From positions 1 through 44,071 of the forward strand of contig JAISJC010000116.1 of NCBI GenBank assembly GCA_031261745.1: 44,071 bases of DNA, read 5' to 3'. Made by a program: the position numbers and the translations under genes. The DNA comes from Oscillospiraceae bacterium. Lineage in GTDB: Bacteria > Bacillota > Clostridia > Oscillospirales > Oscillospiraceae. Shown here piece by piece: positions 1 to 8,558 of the stretch; within the stretch, counting starts at the first letter, position 1, and every line of letters starts with the position of its first letter. A model generated the notes under the pieces. It was given only the letters and a program-made list of their open reading frames with translations, had not been told where the DNA came from and ran no database searches.

Positions 1-53
1 GCAGAGTTATGGTAATTTGCGAAAACCCCAAACACAAGCAAAGACAAGGTTAG
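1..53 (+). CDS. rpmJ: 50S ribosomal protein L36, 3' end only
   Basis: The first 53 bases read in frame (codons from base 3) as the tail of L36, ending RVMVICENPKHKQRQG followed by TAG at 51-53. This is the highly conserved C-terminus of the small zinc-ribbon protein L36 of the large ribosomal subunit. The start lies outside the window. It sits 18 bases before rpsM, the usual order in Firmicutes (infA-rpmJ-rpsM-rpsK), so it is the upstream member of the same operon. Confidence 0.93.
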   Translation, partial: RVMVICENPKHKQRQG

Positions 54-71
54 AAAGGACCGGTTGCTAAT

Positions 72-440
72 ATGGCGAGAATTGCGGGCATTGATTTGCC
101 GAAAGACAAGCGCATCGAAATCGGACTGACCTATGTGTTCGGCATAGGGCGCACCAGCGCGACAAAAATCCTCGAACAGACCGGGATTGACCCGAATACG
201 CGTGTCAAGGATTTGACGGAAGCGGACGAAGCCGCGCTCCGTGAGGTCATCGACAAGCAGTTTACGGTGGAGGGCGACCTGCGCCGCTCCGTCGCGCTTG
301 ATATCAAGCGTCTGACGGAAATCGGTTCGTACCGCGGTACGCGGCATCGCCGCGGCCTGCCGGTTCGCGGACAACGCAGCAAGACGAACGCGCGCACCCG
401 TAAGGGTCCGAAGCGGACGATTGCCAACAAGAAGAAGTAA
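72..440 (+). CDS. rpsM: 30S ribosomal protein S13
   Basis: S13 sits in the head of the 30S subunit and contacts 16S rRNA, the P-site tRNA and the 50S bridge. The 122-residue product has the usual family length. It starts [10 protein letters not shown] and has a basic tail rich in [16 protein letters not shown], which reaches towards the tRNA. The ATG follows a GAAAGGA ribosome binding site. It lies between rpmJ and rpsK in the canonical alpha-operon order with short gaps, and nothing about it is unusual. Confidence 0.98.
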   Translation: MARIAGIDLPKDKRIEIGLTYVFGIGRTSATKILEQTGIDPNTRVKDLTEADEAALREVIDKQFTVEGDLRRSVALDIKRLTEIGSYRGTRHRRGLPVRGQRSKTNARTRKGPKRTIANKKK

Positions 441-455
441 GGGAGGGACGACATT

Positions 456-860
456 ATGGCAGCAGCTACCAAGGGTAAGCAGAAGACACGCACACGCCGC
501 CGCGAGCGGAAGAATATCGAAAAGGGAGCCGTTCATATCCGTTCCTCTTTCAACAACACTATGGTTACGATCACCGACACGTCGGGTAACGCACTTTCGT
601 GGGCGTCCGCCGGTGAAATGGGCTTTAAGGGTTCGCGCAAGTCCACGCCGTTCGCGGCGCAGACCGCCGCCGAGACCGCCGCAAAAGCCGCAATGGAGCA
701 CGGACTGAAAACCGTTGAGGTTTTCGTCAAGGGACCGGGTTCCGGCCGCGAAGCCGCGATCCGTGCACTGCAATCAGCGGGACTTGAAGTCACGATGATT
801 AAAGACGTCACCCCGATTCCGCACAACGGATGCCGCCCGCCCAAACGGCGCAGAGTTTAA
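456..860 (+). CDS. rpsK: 30S ribosomal protein S11
   Basis: S11 forms part of the 30S platform near the Shine-Dalgarno helix and contacts 16S rRNA. The 134-residue product carries the conserved features: an internal GHTAK-like region, [19 protein letters not shown], and the C-terminal [24 protein letters not shown] binding site precedes the ATG. It follows rpsM by 15 bases and precedes rpsD by 15 bases, so the three are co-transcribed. Confidence 0.98.
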   Translation: MAAATKGKQKTRTRRRERKNIEKGAVHIRSSFNNTMVTITDTSGNALSWASAGEMGFKGSRKSTPFAAQTAAETAAKAAMEHGLKTVEVFVKGPGSGREAAIRALQSAGLEVTMIKDVTPIPHNGCRPPKRRRV

Positions 861-875
861 GGAGGAATACCGAAT

Positions 876-1502
876 ATGGCAAGATATACTGATGCGGTGT
901 GCCGCCTTTGCCGCCGCGAGGGGCAAAAGCTGTTCTTAAAGGGCGACCGCTGCTACACCGATAAATGCGCCGTGGACCGCCGCGCATACCCGCCCGGAAT
1001 GCACGGACAGGGTCGCACGAAGGTCTCCGAGTACGGCACACAGCTGCGCGAGAAGCAGAAAGCCAAGCGTTACTACGGCGTTCTTGAAAGCCAGTTCAAG
1101 GGCTATTTTGAGATTGCGAGCCGCCGCAAGGGCAAGACGGGTGAAAACCTGCTCTCGATTCTTGAAACGCGCCTCGATAACACCGTTTACCGCCTTGGTT
1201 TTGCGATGAGCCGCGCCGAGGCGCGCCAGCTCGTCCTGCATAAGCACTTTACCGTCAACGGCAAATCCGTAAATATTCCGTCATTCCTTGTCAAACCGGG
1301 TATGATTATCGCGTTAAAGGATTCCAGCCGTCAGCTCGATAAGTTCAAGTCGTCCATCGAGGCCAATGCGTCGCGTAAAGCACCTAAGTGGCTTGATTAC
1401 GACGCGAATAACCACGTTGCCAAGGTTCTCGCCGCCCCCGTGCGAGAGGACATCGACCTGCCGGTCGAAGAGCAGCTTATCGTCGAGTTGTACTCCAAGT
1501 AA
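876..1502 (+). CDS. rpsD: 30S ribosomal protein S4 (zinc-binding type)
   Basis: S4 is a primary 16S rRNA binding protein that nucleates assembly of the 30S body; in many bacteria it also controls its own operon translationally. The product is 208 residues. The N-terminus has two Cys pairs, CRLC (about 9-12) and CYTDKC (about 26-31), so it is the zinc-containing C+ form rather than a Cys-free paralogue. The S4 RNA-binding domain follows ([18 protein letters not shown], about 110-127). AAGGAGG precedes the ATG. The 68-base gap to rpoA holds a second binding site (AAGGAGG) for rpoA. Confidence 0.98.
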   Translation: MARYTDAVCRLCRREGQKLFLKGDRCYTDKCAVDRRAYPPGMHGQGRTKVSEYGTQLREKQKAKRYYGVLESQFKGYFEIASRRKGKTGENLLSILETRLDNTVYRLGFAMSRAEARQLVLHKHFTVNGKSVNIPSFLVKPGMIIALKDSSRQLDKFKSSIEANASRKAPKWLDYDANNHVAKVLAAPVREDIDLPVEEQLIVELYSK

Positions 1503-1570
1503 AGATAACCCTCATTGGATAAGCGTTTTAACCGGTATGGGATTACCGGAAATTTTAAGGAGGGTAATAA

Positions 1571-2518
1571 ATGGTTGAAATTGAAAAGCCGCGTATAGAA
1601 TGCTTTGAATCTCCGGATAACGAGAATTACGGCAAATATGTTGTAGAGCCGCTGGAACGCGGATACGGAACCACACTGGGGAACTCGCTGCGCCGTATAC
1701 TGCTGTCGAGCCTGCCGGGAACGGCGGTCACGAACGTGAAAATCGCCGGCGTCCAGCACGAGTTTTCCACGATTCCGGGCGTAAAAGAAGACGTCACGGA
1801 GATCATACTGAACATCAAGCGCATTGTCGCGCGGCTCCATTCGCCTAAGGCAAAAACGGTGTACATCGACGTTCGCGGCGAGCGCGAAGTCACGGCGGGC
1901 GACATAATGGCCGACGGCGAGGTCGAGATTTTAAGTCCCGACCTGCACATAGCGACGCTCTCCGCGGACGCGAGCCTGTCTATCGAGATGACGCTCGACC
2001 ACGGGCGCGGTTATACGCCTGCCGAGCGCAACAAGCTCGCGGCACCGATTATCGGCGTTATTCCGATTGACTCGATTTACACACCGGTTACAAAGGTGAA
2101 TTACGCCGTTGAAAACACGCGCGTAGGCAATATGACGGACTTCGACAAGCTCACGATTGAGGTCTGGACGGACGGAACGCTCTCCGCGCGCGACGCGCTG
2201 AGCCTCGGTGCGAAGATACTTTCCGACCACTTCACGCTGTTCACCGACCTTTCGGAGGTCGCCGGCGGACGCAGCATTGTCATCGAAAAGACCGAGACAC
2301 AGCGCGACAAGGTTCTTGAAATGACGATTGAAGAGCTTGACCTGTCGGTGCGCAGCTTCAACTGCTTGAAGCGCGCGAACATCAACACGGTTGAGGACCT
2401 CATCTCAAAGACGGAGGAAGAGATGATAAAGGTCAGAAACCTTGGGCGCAAGTCGCTTGAAGAAGTCGTACACAAACTCGCGATGATGGGGCTTTCCCTC
2501 GCGAGCGAGAATGATTAA
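1571..2518 (+). CDS. rpoA: DNA-directed RNA polymerase alpha subunit
   Basis: Alpha dimerises to scaffold RNA polymerase assembly, and its C-terminal domain contacts UP elements and activators. The product has 315 residues, the normal length. The N-terminal assembly domain carries [14 protein letters not shown] (about 37-50). After a linker, the C-terminal domain has the helix-hairpin-helix region with [18 protein letters not shown] and [10 protein letters not shown]. It starts at an ATG behind AAGGAGGG and is followed 12 bases later by rplQ, the standard order at the end of the alpha operon. Confidence 0.98.
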   Translation: MVEIEKPRIECFESPDNENYGKYVVEPLERGYGTTLGNSLRRILLSSLPGTAVTNVKIAGVQHEFSTIPGVKEDVTEIILNIKRIVARLHSPKAKTVYIDVRGEREVTAGDIMADGEVEILSPDLHIATLSADASLSIEMTLDHGRGYTPAERNKLAAPIIGVIPIDSIYTPVTKVNYAVENTRVGNMTDFDKLTIEVWTDGTLSARDALSLGAKILSDHFTLFTDLSEVAGGRSIVIEKTETQRDKVLEMTIEELDLSVRSFNCLKRANINTVEDLISKTEEEMIKVRNLGRKSLEEVVHKLAMMGLSLASEND

Positions 2519-2530
2519 GGAGGGAATATA

Positions 2531-2884
2531 ATGCCCGGAACACGAAAATTAGGCAAGCCGACTGATATTCGCCTTGCTATGCTCCGCCAGCAGGTCACGG
2601 ACTTTCTCGACCTCGGCCGGATGCAAACAACGATTACGCGCGCGAAGGAAATCGCGCCGCTTGCCGAGAAGATGATTACACTCGGAAAGAAAAATACGCT
2701 GGCTTCGCGCCGTTCCGCGCTCGCGTTCATCACGCGTGAGGACGTTGTGACGAAGGTCTTTGCGGAGACTGCGAACGGCTATGCCAATCGTAACGGCGGC
2801 TATACGCGCATCACGCGTATCGGACCGCGCCGCGGCGACGCCGCCGAGTTGGCGATTATCGAACTCGTCGAAAAAGACGCGTAA
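2531..2884 (+). CDS. rplQ: 50S ribosomal protein L17
   Basis: L17 lies at the exit side of the 50S subunit. The 117-residue product has the conserved N-terminus (GTRKLGKP, then [10 protein letters not shown]) and C-terminus ([23 protein letters not shown]). The ATG follows AAGGAGGG. It is the last gene of the ribosomal block. A strong intrinsic terminator begins eight bases after its stop codon, which closes the operon. Confidence 0.98.
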   Translation: MPGTRKLGKPTDIRLAMLRQQVTDFLDLGRMQTTITRAKEIAPLAEKMITLGKKNTLASRRSALAFITREDVVTKVFAETANGYANRNGGYTRITRIGPRRGDAAELAIIELVEKDA

Positions 2885-2892
2885 ACAAGCAT

Positions 2893-2923
2893 AAAAATCC
2901 CCCTCCGACGAGGGGGATTTTTT
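2893..2923 (+). terminator. Intrinsic terminator of the rpsM-rplQ operon
   Basis: A perfect hairpin with arms AAAATCCCCCT and AGGGGGATTTT and a short CCGACG loop, ending in a run of Ts, directly after rplQ. The A/T-flanked arms mean it can act on either strand, but the only transcript reaching it from the right would start inside ogt. Confidence 0.93.
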
Positions 2924-2955
2924 ACCAAAGTGAGTTGTGACTAAGGGGGATAATT

Positions 2956-3477
2956 ATGTACTACACGACAGATTATGCGTCGCCGCTCGGCCCGATGCTG
3001 CTCGCGAGCGACGGCGAAAGCCTCATCGGCGCGTGGTTCGAGGGGCAAAAATACTTTGGAGGCACGATGACGGGCAAGGCGGAGCAAAAGGACGCTTTGC
3101 CCGTGTTTGCCGCCGCAAAAGACTGGCTCGACCGGTATTTCGGCGGAGCCAAACCCGCGATTTCGGAGCTGCCGCTCGCACCCGCAGGCAGCAGCTTCCG
3201 CAGGGCGGTGTGGGACATACTGTGCGAAATTCCTTACGGAGAGTGCGTAACCTACGGTGACATCGCAAAAAAAATAGCCGCCCAAACGGGCCGGGCGAGT
3301 ATGTCGGGGCAGGCGGTCGGCGGAGCCGTGGGTCACAACCCGATTTCGATTATCATTCCCTGCCACCGCGTCGTCGGAGCAAAGGGCAACCTGACGGGCT
3401 ACGCGGGCGGGATTGACAAAAAAATCAAGCTGCTCGAACACGAGGGCGTTAAGCAAACCCCCCGTCAACGCCGATAA
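2956..3477 (+). CDS. ogt: Methylated-DNA--[protein]-cysteine S-methyltransferase
   Basis: A suicide repair protein that moves the alkyl group from O6-alkylguanine (and O4-alkylthymine) in DNA to its own cysteine. The 173-residue product has the N-terminal ribonuclease-H-like domain and the C-terminal DNA-binding domain with the active-site motif PCHRV (Cys about 136), preceded by IPYGECVTYGDIA and followed by GNLTGYAGG. GGGGGA precedes the ATG. It stands alone after the ribosomal terminator. Its last 29 bases overlap the 3' end of the convergent SDR gene, so no terminator can lie between them. Confidence 0.95.
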   Translation: MYYTTDYASPLGPMLLASDGESLIGAWFEGQKYFGGTMTGKAEQKDALPVFAAAKDWLDRYFGGAKPAISELPLAPAGSSFRRAVWDILCEIPYGECVTYGDIAKKIAAQTGRASMSGQAVGGAVGHNPISIIIPCHRVVGAKGNLTGYAGGIDKKIKLLEHEGVKQTPRQRR

Positions 3478-4096
3478 TCTGTCCCGTGATGAAGCCCGCG
3501 CGGTCGGACGCGAGGAACGCGACGGCCTCCGCGACGTCAAGCGGCGCGCCTATGCGACCGAGGGGCGTCGTGTCCGCGAGCGCGTCGAAGTCGTCGCGCG
3601 TCAGTCCGGCGTTCATATCCGTGTCAATCACGCCCGGCGCGACGCAGTTCACCGTAATCCCGCTCGGTCCCAGCTCCTTTGCGAGGGAGCGCGCAAGCCC
3701 GTGGAGCGCGGCCTTGGAAGCGGCGTAAATCGCCTCGCAGCTCGCGCCGACGCTGCCCCAGACGGAGGAAATCAGAATTATCCGCCCGCGCTTCTGCGCG
3801 AGCATATGCGGCAGAGCCGCGTCAATGCAGTTCACCGCGCCGCCGAAATTCACGTCGAAAAGCTCGCGCCACCGCGCCGCGGTGTCCTGAAAAAGCCCGG
3901 TCATCGCAACGCCCGCGTTGCAGACGAGGACGTCAACGCCGCCAAGCTCCGCAAAGAAACGTCCCACAGCAGCCTCGTCGGCGACGTCCGCAACCGCGCG
4001 CGAATGCGGCGGGACGGAGAACCCGTCCCGCGTGAGCGCGGCGGCAATCGCCGCGCCGATTCCCCGCGAATTGCCCGTGACAACGGCAACAGCCAT
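3449..4096 (-). CDS. Short-chain dehydrogenase/reductase, FabG-like
   Basis: NAD(P)(H)-dependent oxidoreductase of the classical SDR fold, about 215 residues. Visible motifs are the Rossmann TGNSRGIG near the N-terminus, NAG in the middle, the Ser in ISSVWG, the catalytic YAASK, and the C-terminal GFITGQIIGVDGG that is typical of 3-oxoacyl-ACP reductases. I start it at the ATG at 4096 because GGAGG lies five bases before it; a longer reading from an upstream TTG would place that site inside the gene. It is the last gene of the mod/moa run, 23 bases after the cysteine desulfurase. The substrate is unknown, and a FabG role in fatty-acid synthesis is not supported by this context. Confidence 0.88.
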   Translation of the reverse strand: MAVAVVTGNSRGIGAAIAAALTRDGFSVPPHSRAVADVADEAAVGRFFAELGGVDVLVCNAGVAMTGLFQDTAARWRELFDVNFGGAVNCIDAALPHMLAQKRGRIILISSVWGSVGASCEAIYAASKAALHGLARSLAKELGPSGITVNCVAPGVIDTDMNAGLTRDDFDALADTTPLGRIGAPLDVAEAVAFLASDRAGFITGQIIGVDGGFA

Positions 4097-4119
4097 AGCA
4101 ACCTCCAAAAATGTGCGTT

Positions 4120-5256
4120 TTACCGCCGCGTGAACAGTGTTTCCGCGGCGATTTGCAGTTTTTCGGCGAAGAAACGCACCTCGTCCTCCGTCGTGACGCG
4201 CGAAAAACTCACGCGGAGCGCGCCGTCAATCGTCCTGACCGGCAAATCCATAGCCTGCAAAACGTGGCTCGCCGCACCCGCCTTGCACGCGGAGGAGCGC
4301 GAGACGTAAATCTCGTCCTCTTCGAGCGCGGTCATCAGCGTCTCGGAATGGTGACCGGGGAGAGAAAGACTTAAAATATGCGGCGAGCCCGCGTCCGTCG
4401 AGATAAGCTCCACCGTCGGAATACGCGCCGTAAGCTCCGCAATCGCAAGGGCTTTCAGGCTCTGTGCGTGGGCGTAATTTACGTCAAACTCCGCCTCGGC
4501 GAGCGCGGCGGCGACGCCGAACGCCGCAATTGTGGGCGTGTTTTGCGTCCCCCCGCGGAGCGAATTTTCCTGCGAACCGCCGAGAATTAACGGCGGCAGT
4601 TTTACGCCGTCCCTGATGTAAAGCGCGCCCGCGCCCTTCGCGCCGTAGATTTTGTGCGCGGAAACGGACGCCAAATCCACGCCGAGGGCTTTCACGCTCA
4701 GCGGAATCTTCCCGAACGCCTGAACCGCGTCCGTGTGGAACAGCGCGTGCGGCGCGCGCTGTTTCAGCTCCGCCGCGCATTCCGCGACGGGGTTAATCGC
4801 GCCCGTTTCGTTGTTCACGAGCATAAGCGACGCCAGAATCGTGTCCTCGCGGATTGCGGCCGCAAAATCCGCGGGCGATATGGTGCCGTCCCTCTGCGGG
4901 CGCAGAAATGTCACCTCGAAGCCCTGCGTGGCGAGCTTTTCGGCGGCGCGAAGTACGGCCGAATGCTCCGCGAGGGACGTGATGATGTGGCTGCCGCGCC
5001 GTTTGCGCGCCTCCGCCGTACCGAGAACCGCCCAGTTGTCCGCCTCCGTGCCGCCGGACGTGAAGTACACCTCGTCCGGCTCCGCGCGGAGCAGCGACGC
5101 GACGGACGCGCGCGCCTCCGTGAGCCGCAGAGTGGCGTCGCGACCGAGTTTATACGTTGACGACGGGTTGCCGAAGTCCTCCGTCATCGCGTCCAAAGCC
5201 GCCTCGGCGGCCTCCCTGCGTGTCCGCGTCGTCGCGGCAGAATCGAGATAAATCAT
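4120..5256 (-). CDS. Cysteine desulfurase (NifS/IscS family)
   Basis: PLP enzyme that removes sulfur from cysteine as an enzyme-bound persulfide for Fe-S clusters, thiolated tRNA or molybdopterin. The 378-residue product starts IYLDSAATT. It has the cofactor-stacking His in AEHS (about 98), the PLP lysine in SAHKIYGAKG (about 202), and the active-site Cys in SRSSACKAG (about 324). The ATG at 5256 is chosen because AGGAG lies eight bases upstream. It lies 12 bases behind the PstS-like gene within the molybdenum cofactor operon, so delivering sulfur to the Moco pathway is a reasonable inference. No iscU or thiI is adjacent. Confidence 0.92.
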   Translation of the reverse strand: MIYLDSAATTRTRREAAEAALDAMTEDFGNPSSTYKLGRDATLRLTEARASVASLLRAEPDEVYFTSGGTEADNWAVLGTAEARKRRGSHIITSLAEHSAVLRAAEKLATQGFEVTFLRPQRDGTISPADFAAAIREDTILASLMLVNNETGAINPVAECAAELKQRAPHALFHTDAVQAFGKIPLSVKALGVDLASVSAHKIYGAKGAGALYIRDGVKLPPLILGGSQENSLRGGTQNTPTIAAFGVAAALAEAEFDVNYAHAQSLKALAIAELTARIPTVELISTDAGSPHILSLSLPGHHSETLMTALEEDEIYVSRSSACKAGAASHVLQAMDLPVRTIDGALRVSFSRVTTEDEVRFFAEKLQIAAETLFTRR

Positions 5257-5268
5257 AGAAAACACTCC

Positions 5269-6192
5269 TCACCAAGGCCGAATATCGGCGTAAATATAGC
5301 CATTTTCCGTCAGCAGTTCCGCGCCCCACGGTCCCTGCAACCAGTTGAACAGGAGCCTCGCGGACGAATCCTCCGGCTCATCCTTGCGGATTGCGGCGTA
5401 AAAATCGTTCGTAAACGGATACGAGCCGTCGCGGATTGTGTCGTCCGACGGAGCCACGCCGTCAATCGCGAGGAGCCTGACGTTCGGGTCGTTTTTCATC
5501 TGCGACACATAGTAATAGACGTTGTAGCCGATTGCGGCGGAGCCGTTGTCATACGACGCGACCGCGGCGACAAGCCCCTCCATTTCGGCGATAATCAGGT
5601 TCTCCGGCGGCACGACGGGTTTCAAACCGCCGAGAACGAGCCGCCACATCAGCGTTTCAGAGCCGCTCGTCGCGTTGCGCTGATACGGAATAATCTCCGC
5701 GTCCTCGCCGCCGACCTCGCTCCAATTCGTAATCTCGCCCGTGTAAATCTGTTGCAGCTGCGTCGTCGTAATCGAATCCACGGGATTGCTCGCGTTCACG
5801 AGGAAAACGAGCGCGTCGCGCCCGATAGTCTGAAATTCCAGCTTTTTGCCGTACTCCGCCATTGTGTCCCCTGGCGGCTCGTAGACGAGCAGAATGTCCG
5901 CGTCGCCCTCCGCGAGCGCGGCGACGGACTTGTTCGTCCCGCTGAAACTGACGAGTTTTGCCGCCTCCTCGCGCGTTCCGCCGAGAAACAGCGCGGTAAT
6001 CGCCTCGCCGAGCGGGATTGTCGCGGTGCTGCCGTCAATGCGCGGCAGGGGCATTGAATCGAACGAAATTTCCGTGTTATCGCTCGTGTCGGGCGTTTCG
6101 GACGCGACGGGCGTTTCCGGCACGGGTTCAGGTGCGGTCGTGCACGCCGCGAGCAACGCGAGGAAAAGCAGGGCGATTAGAATTTTCTTCAT
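5269..6192 (-). CDS. PstS-like substrate-binding lipoprotein
   Basis: Extracytoplasmic solute-binding protein of the phosphate-binding (PstS-like) class, 307 residues. The N-terminus is a lipoprotein signal with lipobox LLAAC (Cys about 17), then a Pro/Thr/Glu-rich linker, then the ligand fold with IDGSTATIPLG, YTGEITNWSEVGG, YQRNATSGSET and SAAIGYNVYYYV. No pstCAB genes are nearby. AAGGAG precedes the ATG. It sits 11 bases after mogA in the molybdenum operon. Oxyanion binding is known for the family, but whether this one binds phosphate, molybdate, tungstate or something else cannot be read from the sequence. Confidence 0.88.
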   Translation of the reverse strand: MKKILIALLFLALLAACTTAPEPVPETPVASETPDTSDNTEISFDSMPLPRIDGSTATIPLGEAITALFLGGTREEAAKLVSFSGTNKSVAALAEGDADILLVYEPPGDTMAEYGKKLEFQTIGRDALVFLVNASNPVDSITTTQLQQIYTGEITNWSEVGGEDAEIIPYQRNATSGSETLMWRLVLGGLKPVVPPENLIIAEMEGLVAAVASYDNGSAAIGYNVYYYVSQMKNDPNVRLLAIDGVAPSDDTIRDGSYPFTNDFYAAIRKDEPEDSSARLLFNWLQGPWGAELLTENGYIYADIRPW

Positions 6193-6203
6193 ATTTCTCC
6201 TTA

Positions 6204-6692
6204 TTATTCGTGGTCTTTCTGCGTTTCTCTCAGCATTTCCAGCCCGTGCGAGAGCGAATCAATCACCGCCGCGAGGTTCTCCCGCACGGCCTTGGGACTG
6301 CCCGGCAGGTTCACAATCAGCGTCAGCCCGCGAATCCCCGCCTCGCTGCGCGTGAGCATAGCGCGGTTCGTAATCTTCGCGCTCTCGGCGCGCATCGCCT
6401 CCGGAATGCCCGGCACCCGGCGTTCAATGACGTCGAGCGTCGCCTCCGGCGTAACGTCGCGCGGCGAAAAGCCCGTCCCGCCGGAGGTCAGCACGAGTGC
6501 GATATTCCGCTCGTCGGCGCATTTTATCAGCTCCGCCGCGATTTGCCCGCGCTCATCGGGGATAATCGACGTGTAAACCACGTCAAAGCCCGCGTTTTTG
6601 AGCATTTCGACCGCGAGCGGACCCGACGTGTCCTCGCGCAGCCCCACGCTGCCCTTGTCGGAAATCGTGATTACAGCCGCCGTATAGCTCAC
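6204..6692 (-). CDS. mogA: Molybdenum cofactor biosynthesis protein, MogA/MoaB family
   Basis: Enzyme of the family that adenylylates molybdopterin before MoeA inserts the metal. The 162-residue product contains ITISDKGS near the start, TSGGTGFSPRDVTPEA (about 76-91) for pterin binding, and LPGSPKAVRENL near the end. I start it at the GTG at 6692, which overlaps the MOSC stop as GTGA and follows GGAGG; a longer upstream reading would only be out-of-frame MOSC sequence. It lies between the MOSC gene and the PstS-like gene. MogA and MoaB are hard to separate by sequence alone. Confidence 0.92.
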   Translation of the reverse strand: MSYTAAVITISDKGSVGLREDTSGPLAVEMLKNAGFDVVYTSIIPDERGQIAAELIKCADERNIALVLTSGGTGFSPRDVTPEATLDVIERRVPGIPEAMRAESAKITNRAMLTRSEAGIRGLTLIVNLPGSPKAVRENLAAVIDSLSHGLEMLRETQKDHE

Positions 6693-7120
6693 GCGACCAC
6701 CTCCACGGAATCCCCCGCGCGAACGGAACCCTCTTCCAGTACGATTGCGAAAATGCCCTCGCGCGGCATAACGCAGTCGCCCGTGATCTTGCGAATCTCG
6801 CAGGATTCGTGGCATTCCTTGCCGATTTGCGTGACTTCAAGGAGCGTCGGCCCGACGCGCAGCTTTGTCCCGACGGGCAGCGTGAACAGCGTCAGCCCCT
6901 CGGTTAGAATATTCTCCGCGAATGCGCCCGCGGGCAGGTCGGGGAATTTTTCGCGCATTTTATCGACGCTCTCGTCCGCGAGCAGGCTCACCTGACGGTG
7001 CCAGTCCCCCGCGTGCGCGTCGGACACAATGCCGTGGTTGAGCTTCAAATCAATCCTGTCAACGGGCTTTTTCTGCGTGCCCTTTTTCTCGGAAATGCAA
7101 ACGGCCTTTACGCTCGGCAT
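6689..7120 (-). CDS. MOSC-domain protein (Moco-associated)
   Basis: Single MOSC (Moco sulfurase C-terminal) domain of about 143 residues. Such domains bind sulfur or molybdopterin and are often found beside mogA in Clostridia. Visible are PVDRIDLKLNHGIVSDAH and a Cys-containing stretch, GKECHESCEI. The ATG at 7120 follows GGGGGA, lies two bases after the moaC stop, and gives the N-terminus MPSVKAVCIS. The stop overlaps the mogA start. With the downstream cysteine desulfurase it may handle sulfur transfer to the cofactor; that is inference from gene order. Confidence 0.88.
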   Translation of the reverse strand: MPSVKAVCISEKKGTQKKPVDRIDLKLNHGIVSDAHAGDWHRQVSLLADESVDKMREKFPDLPAGAFAENILTEGLTLFTLPVGTKLRVGPTLLEVTQIGKECHESCEIRKITGDCVMPREGIFAIVLEEGSVRAGDSVEVVA

Positions 7121-7122
7121 AA

Positions 7123-7602
7123 CTATTCCCCCAATATATAGTCTCCGGATTTCCCTCCGGTTTTCGTCAAAAGCTGAATTTCGCCGATTTTTATGTCGCG
7201 CTGCGCGGCCTTGCACATATCGTAAATCGTCAGCGCGGCGACGGAAACCGCCGTCATCGCCTCCATTTCAACGCCCGTTTCGCCGTTGCAGCGCGTCGTC
7301 GCGGTGACTGTAATCGTGTGCGCCGCGTCGTCGGCCGCGAAATCTATATCCGCGCTTGTGAGCGCAATAGGGTGACACATCGGAATCAATTCGGACGTCT
7401 TTTTCGCCGCCATAATCCCCGCGACCTGCGCGACCGCAAGCACGTCGCCCTTTTTTGCCTTGCCGTCCCGCACGAGAGCGTACGTTTCAGCGTTGAGGTA
7501 CACGACAGCGCGCGCCGTCGCGGTGCGGTCGGTTCTGTCCTTTGTGCCGACGTCTACCATTCGCGCGAAGCCCGCCGGATTAAAATGTGTCAATTCGGGC
7601 AT
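7123..7602 (-). CDS. moaC: Cyclic pyranopterin monophosphate synthase MoaC
   Basis: Completes the first step of molybdopterin synthesis, turning the MoaA product into cyclic pyranopterin monophosphate. The 159-residue product has the family motifs [16 protein letters not shown] near the start, the active-site ELIPMCHPI, and [20 protein letters not shown]. The ATG at 7602 follows GGGGGT. It lies four bases after moaA and two bases before the MOSC gene, so it is translated from the same message. Confidence 0.96.
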   Translation of the reverse strand: MPELTHFNPAGFARMVDVGTKDRTDRTATARAVVYLNAETYALVRDGKAKKGDVLAVAQVAGIMAAKKTSELIPMCHPIALTSADIDFAADDAAHTITVTATTRCNGETGVEMEAMTAVSVAALTIYDMCKAAQRDIKIGEIQLLTKTGGKSGDYILGE

Positions 7603-7606
7603 TCCG

Positions 7607-8551
7607 CTAACCCCCAATCGCGTTCATATTCCGCAGACTGCCGCTCGCGCCCTCGTCGATGCGGTGACGCTGCGGCTTAATCAGTATCGCATTTTTTATC
7701 GCGTCTGTCAAGGCTTTGCCGCGCAATCCGCGCAGATTAATCTCCGTCGCGGAGTGCAGACACGGTTTCAGCTTGCCGTCCGCCGTCACGCGGATGCGGT
7801 TGCAGTCGGGGCAGAAGTGCGAGCTGACGGGGCTGATCAGCCCGACGGTCCCGTCCGCGTCCGGCAGGCGGTAGAGCCGCGCCACGCCGTCGGAGCCGCA
7901 TTCCGTCAGCTCCGGAACGGCTTTCAGCACGGCGGAATTGGGCAAAAACCGCGGTCGCGCCCACTCGGCGGTCTCGCCGATCGGCATAAGCTCGATAAAC
8001 CGCACGTTCAGCCCGCCGCGAGTCAGCTCCGCGAGCGCGCGAATATCCGCGTCCGAGTTTTCGCCGCCAATCAGCACGGCGTTGAGCTTTATCCGCCCGA
8101 AACCCGCCGCCCTCGCGGCCTCAATCCCGTCCAGCGCGTCGGCCAGCTCGCCGCCGCGCGTAAGCTCGCGGTACCGCTCCGCATTGAGCGTGTCAAGGCT
8201 GATATTCAGCCGCGAAACGCCCGCCTCGCGCAGCGGGACCGCAAATTCACGCAGCAGCGTCGCGTTCGTCGTCATACAGACCTCCGTAATACCGTCCACG
8301 GCGGCGGCGCGGCGGCAAATCTCCAAAATCCCGCGCCGCACGAGCGGCTCGCCGCCCGTAATCCGCACCTTTGTAATGCCGAGCGATGCGGCGGCGCGGA
8401 CAATCCCTTCGATCTCCTCGACCGAGAGAATGTCCGCGTGCGCGAGCTTATTTACGCCGTCGGCGGGCATACAGTATTTGCACCGCAGGTTGCACAAATC
8501 CGTCACCGACAGGCGCAGATAATTAATTTCGCGTCCGAATCCGTCTTTCAT
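7607..8551 (-). CDS. moaA: GTP 3',8-cyclase MoaA (radical SAM)
   Basis: Radical SAM enzyme that cyclises GTP in the first step of molybdopterin synthesis. The 314-residue product has the N-terminal cluster motif C-x3-C-x2-C (Cys 20, 24 and 27, in [10 protein letters not shown]), the SAM-binding TGGEPL, and the second, GTP-binding cluster FCPDCNRIR...LKPC. The C-terminus ends in Gly-Gly, the conserved tail that reaches into the MoaA active site. The ATG follows GAGCGGA. It lies eight bases after moeA. Confidence 0.97.
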   Translation of the reverse strand: MKDGFGREINYLRLSVTDLCNLRCKYCMPADGVNKLAHADILSVEEIEGIVRAAASLGITKVRITGGEPLVRRGILEICRRAAAVDGITEVCMTTNATLLREFAVPLREAGVSRLNISLDTLNAERYRELTRGGELADALDGIEAARAAGFGRIKLNAVLIGGENSDADIRALAELTRGGLNVRFIELMPIGETAEWARPRFLPNSAVLKAVPELTECGSDGVARLYRLPDADGTVGLISPVSSHFCPDCNRIRVTADGKLKPCLHSATEINLRGLRGKALTDAIKNAILIKPQRHRIDEGASGSLRNMNAIGG

Positions 8552-8558
8552 TTTCCGC

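Noticed and set aside
6693-6815. N-terminal extension of MogA
   Set aside because: It is out-of-frame sequence inside the MOSC gene. The GTG at 6692 with GGAGG and a GTGA overlap explains the start.
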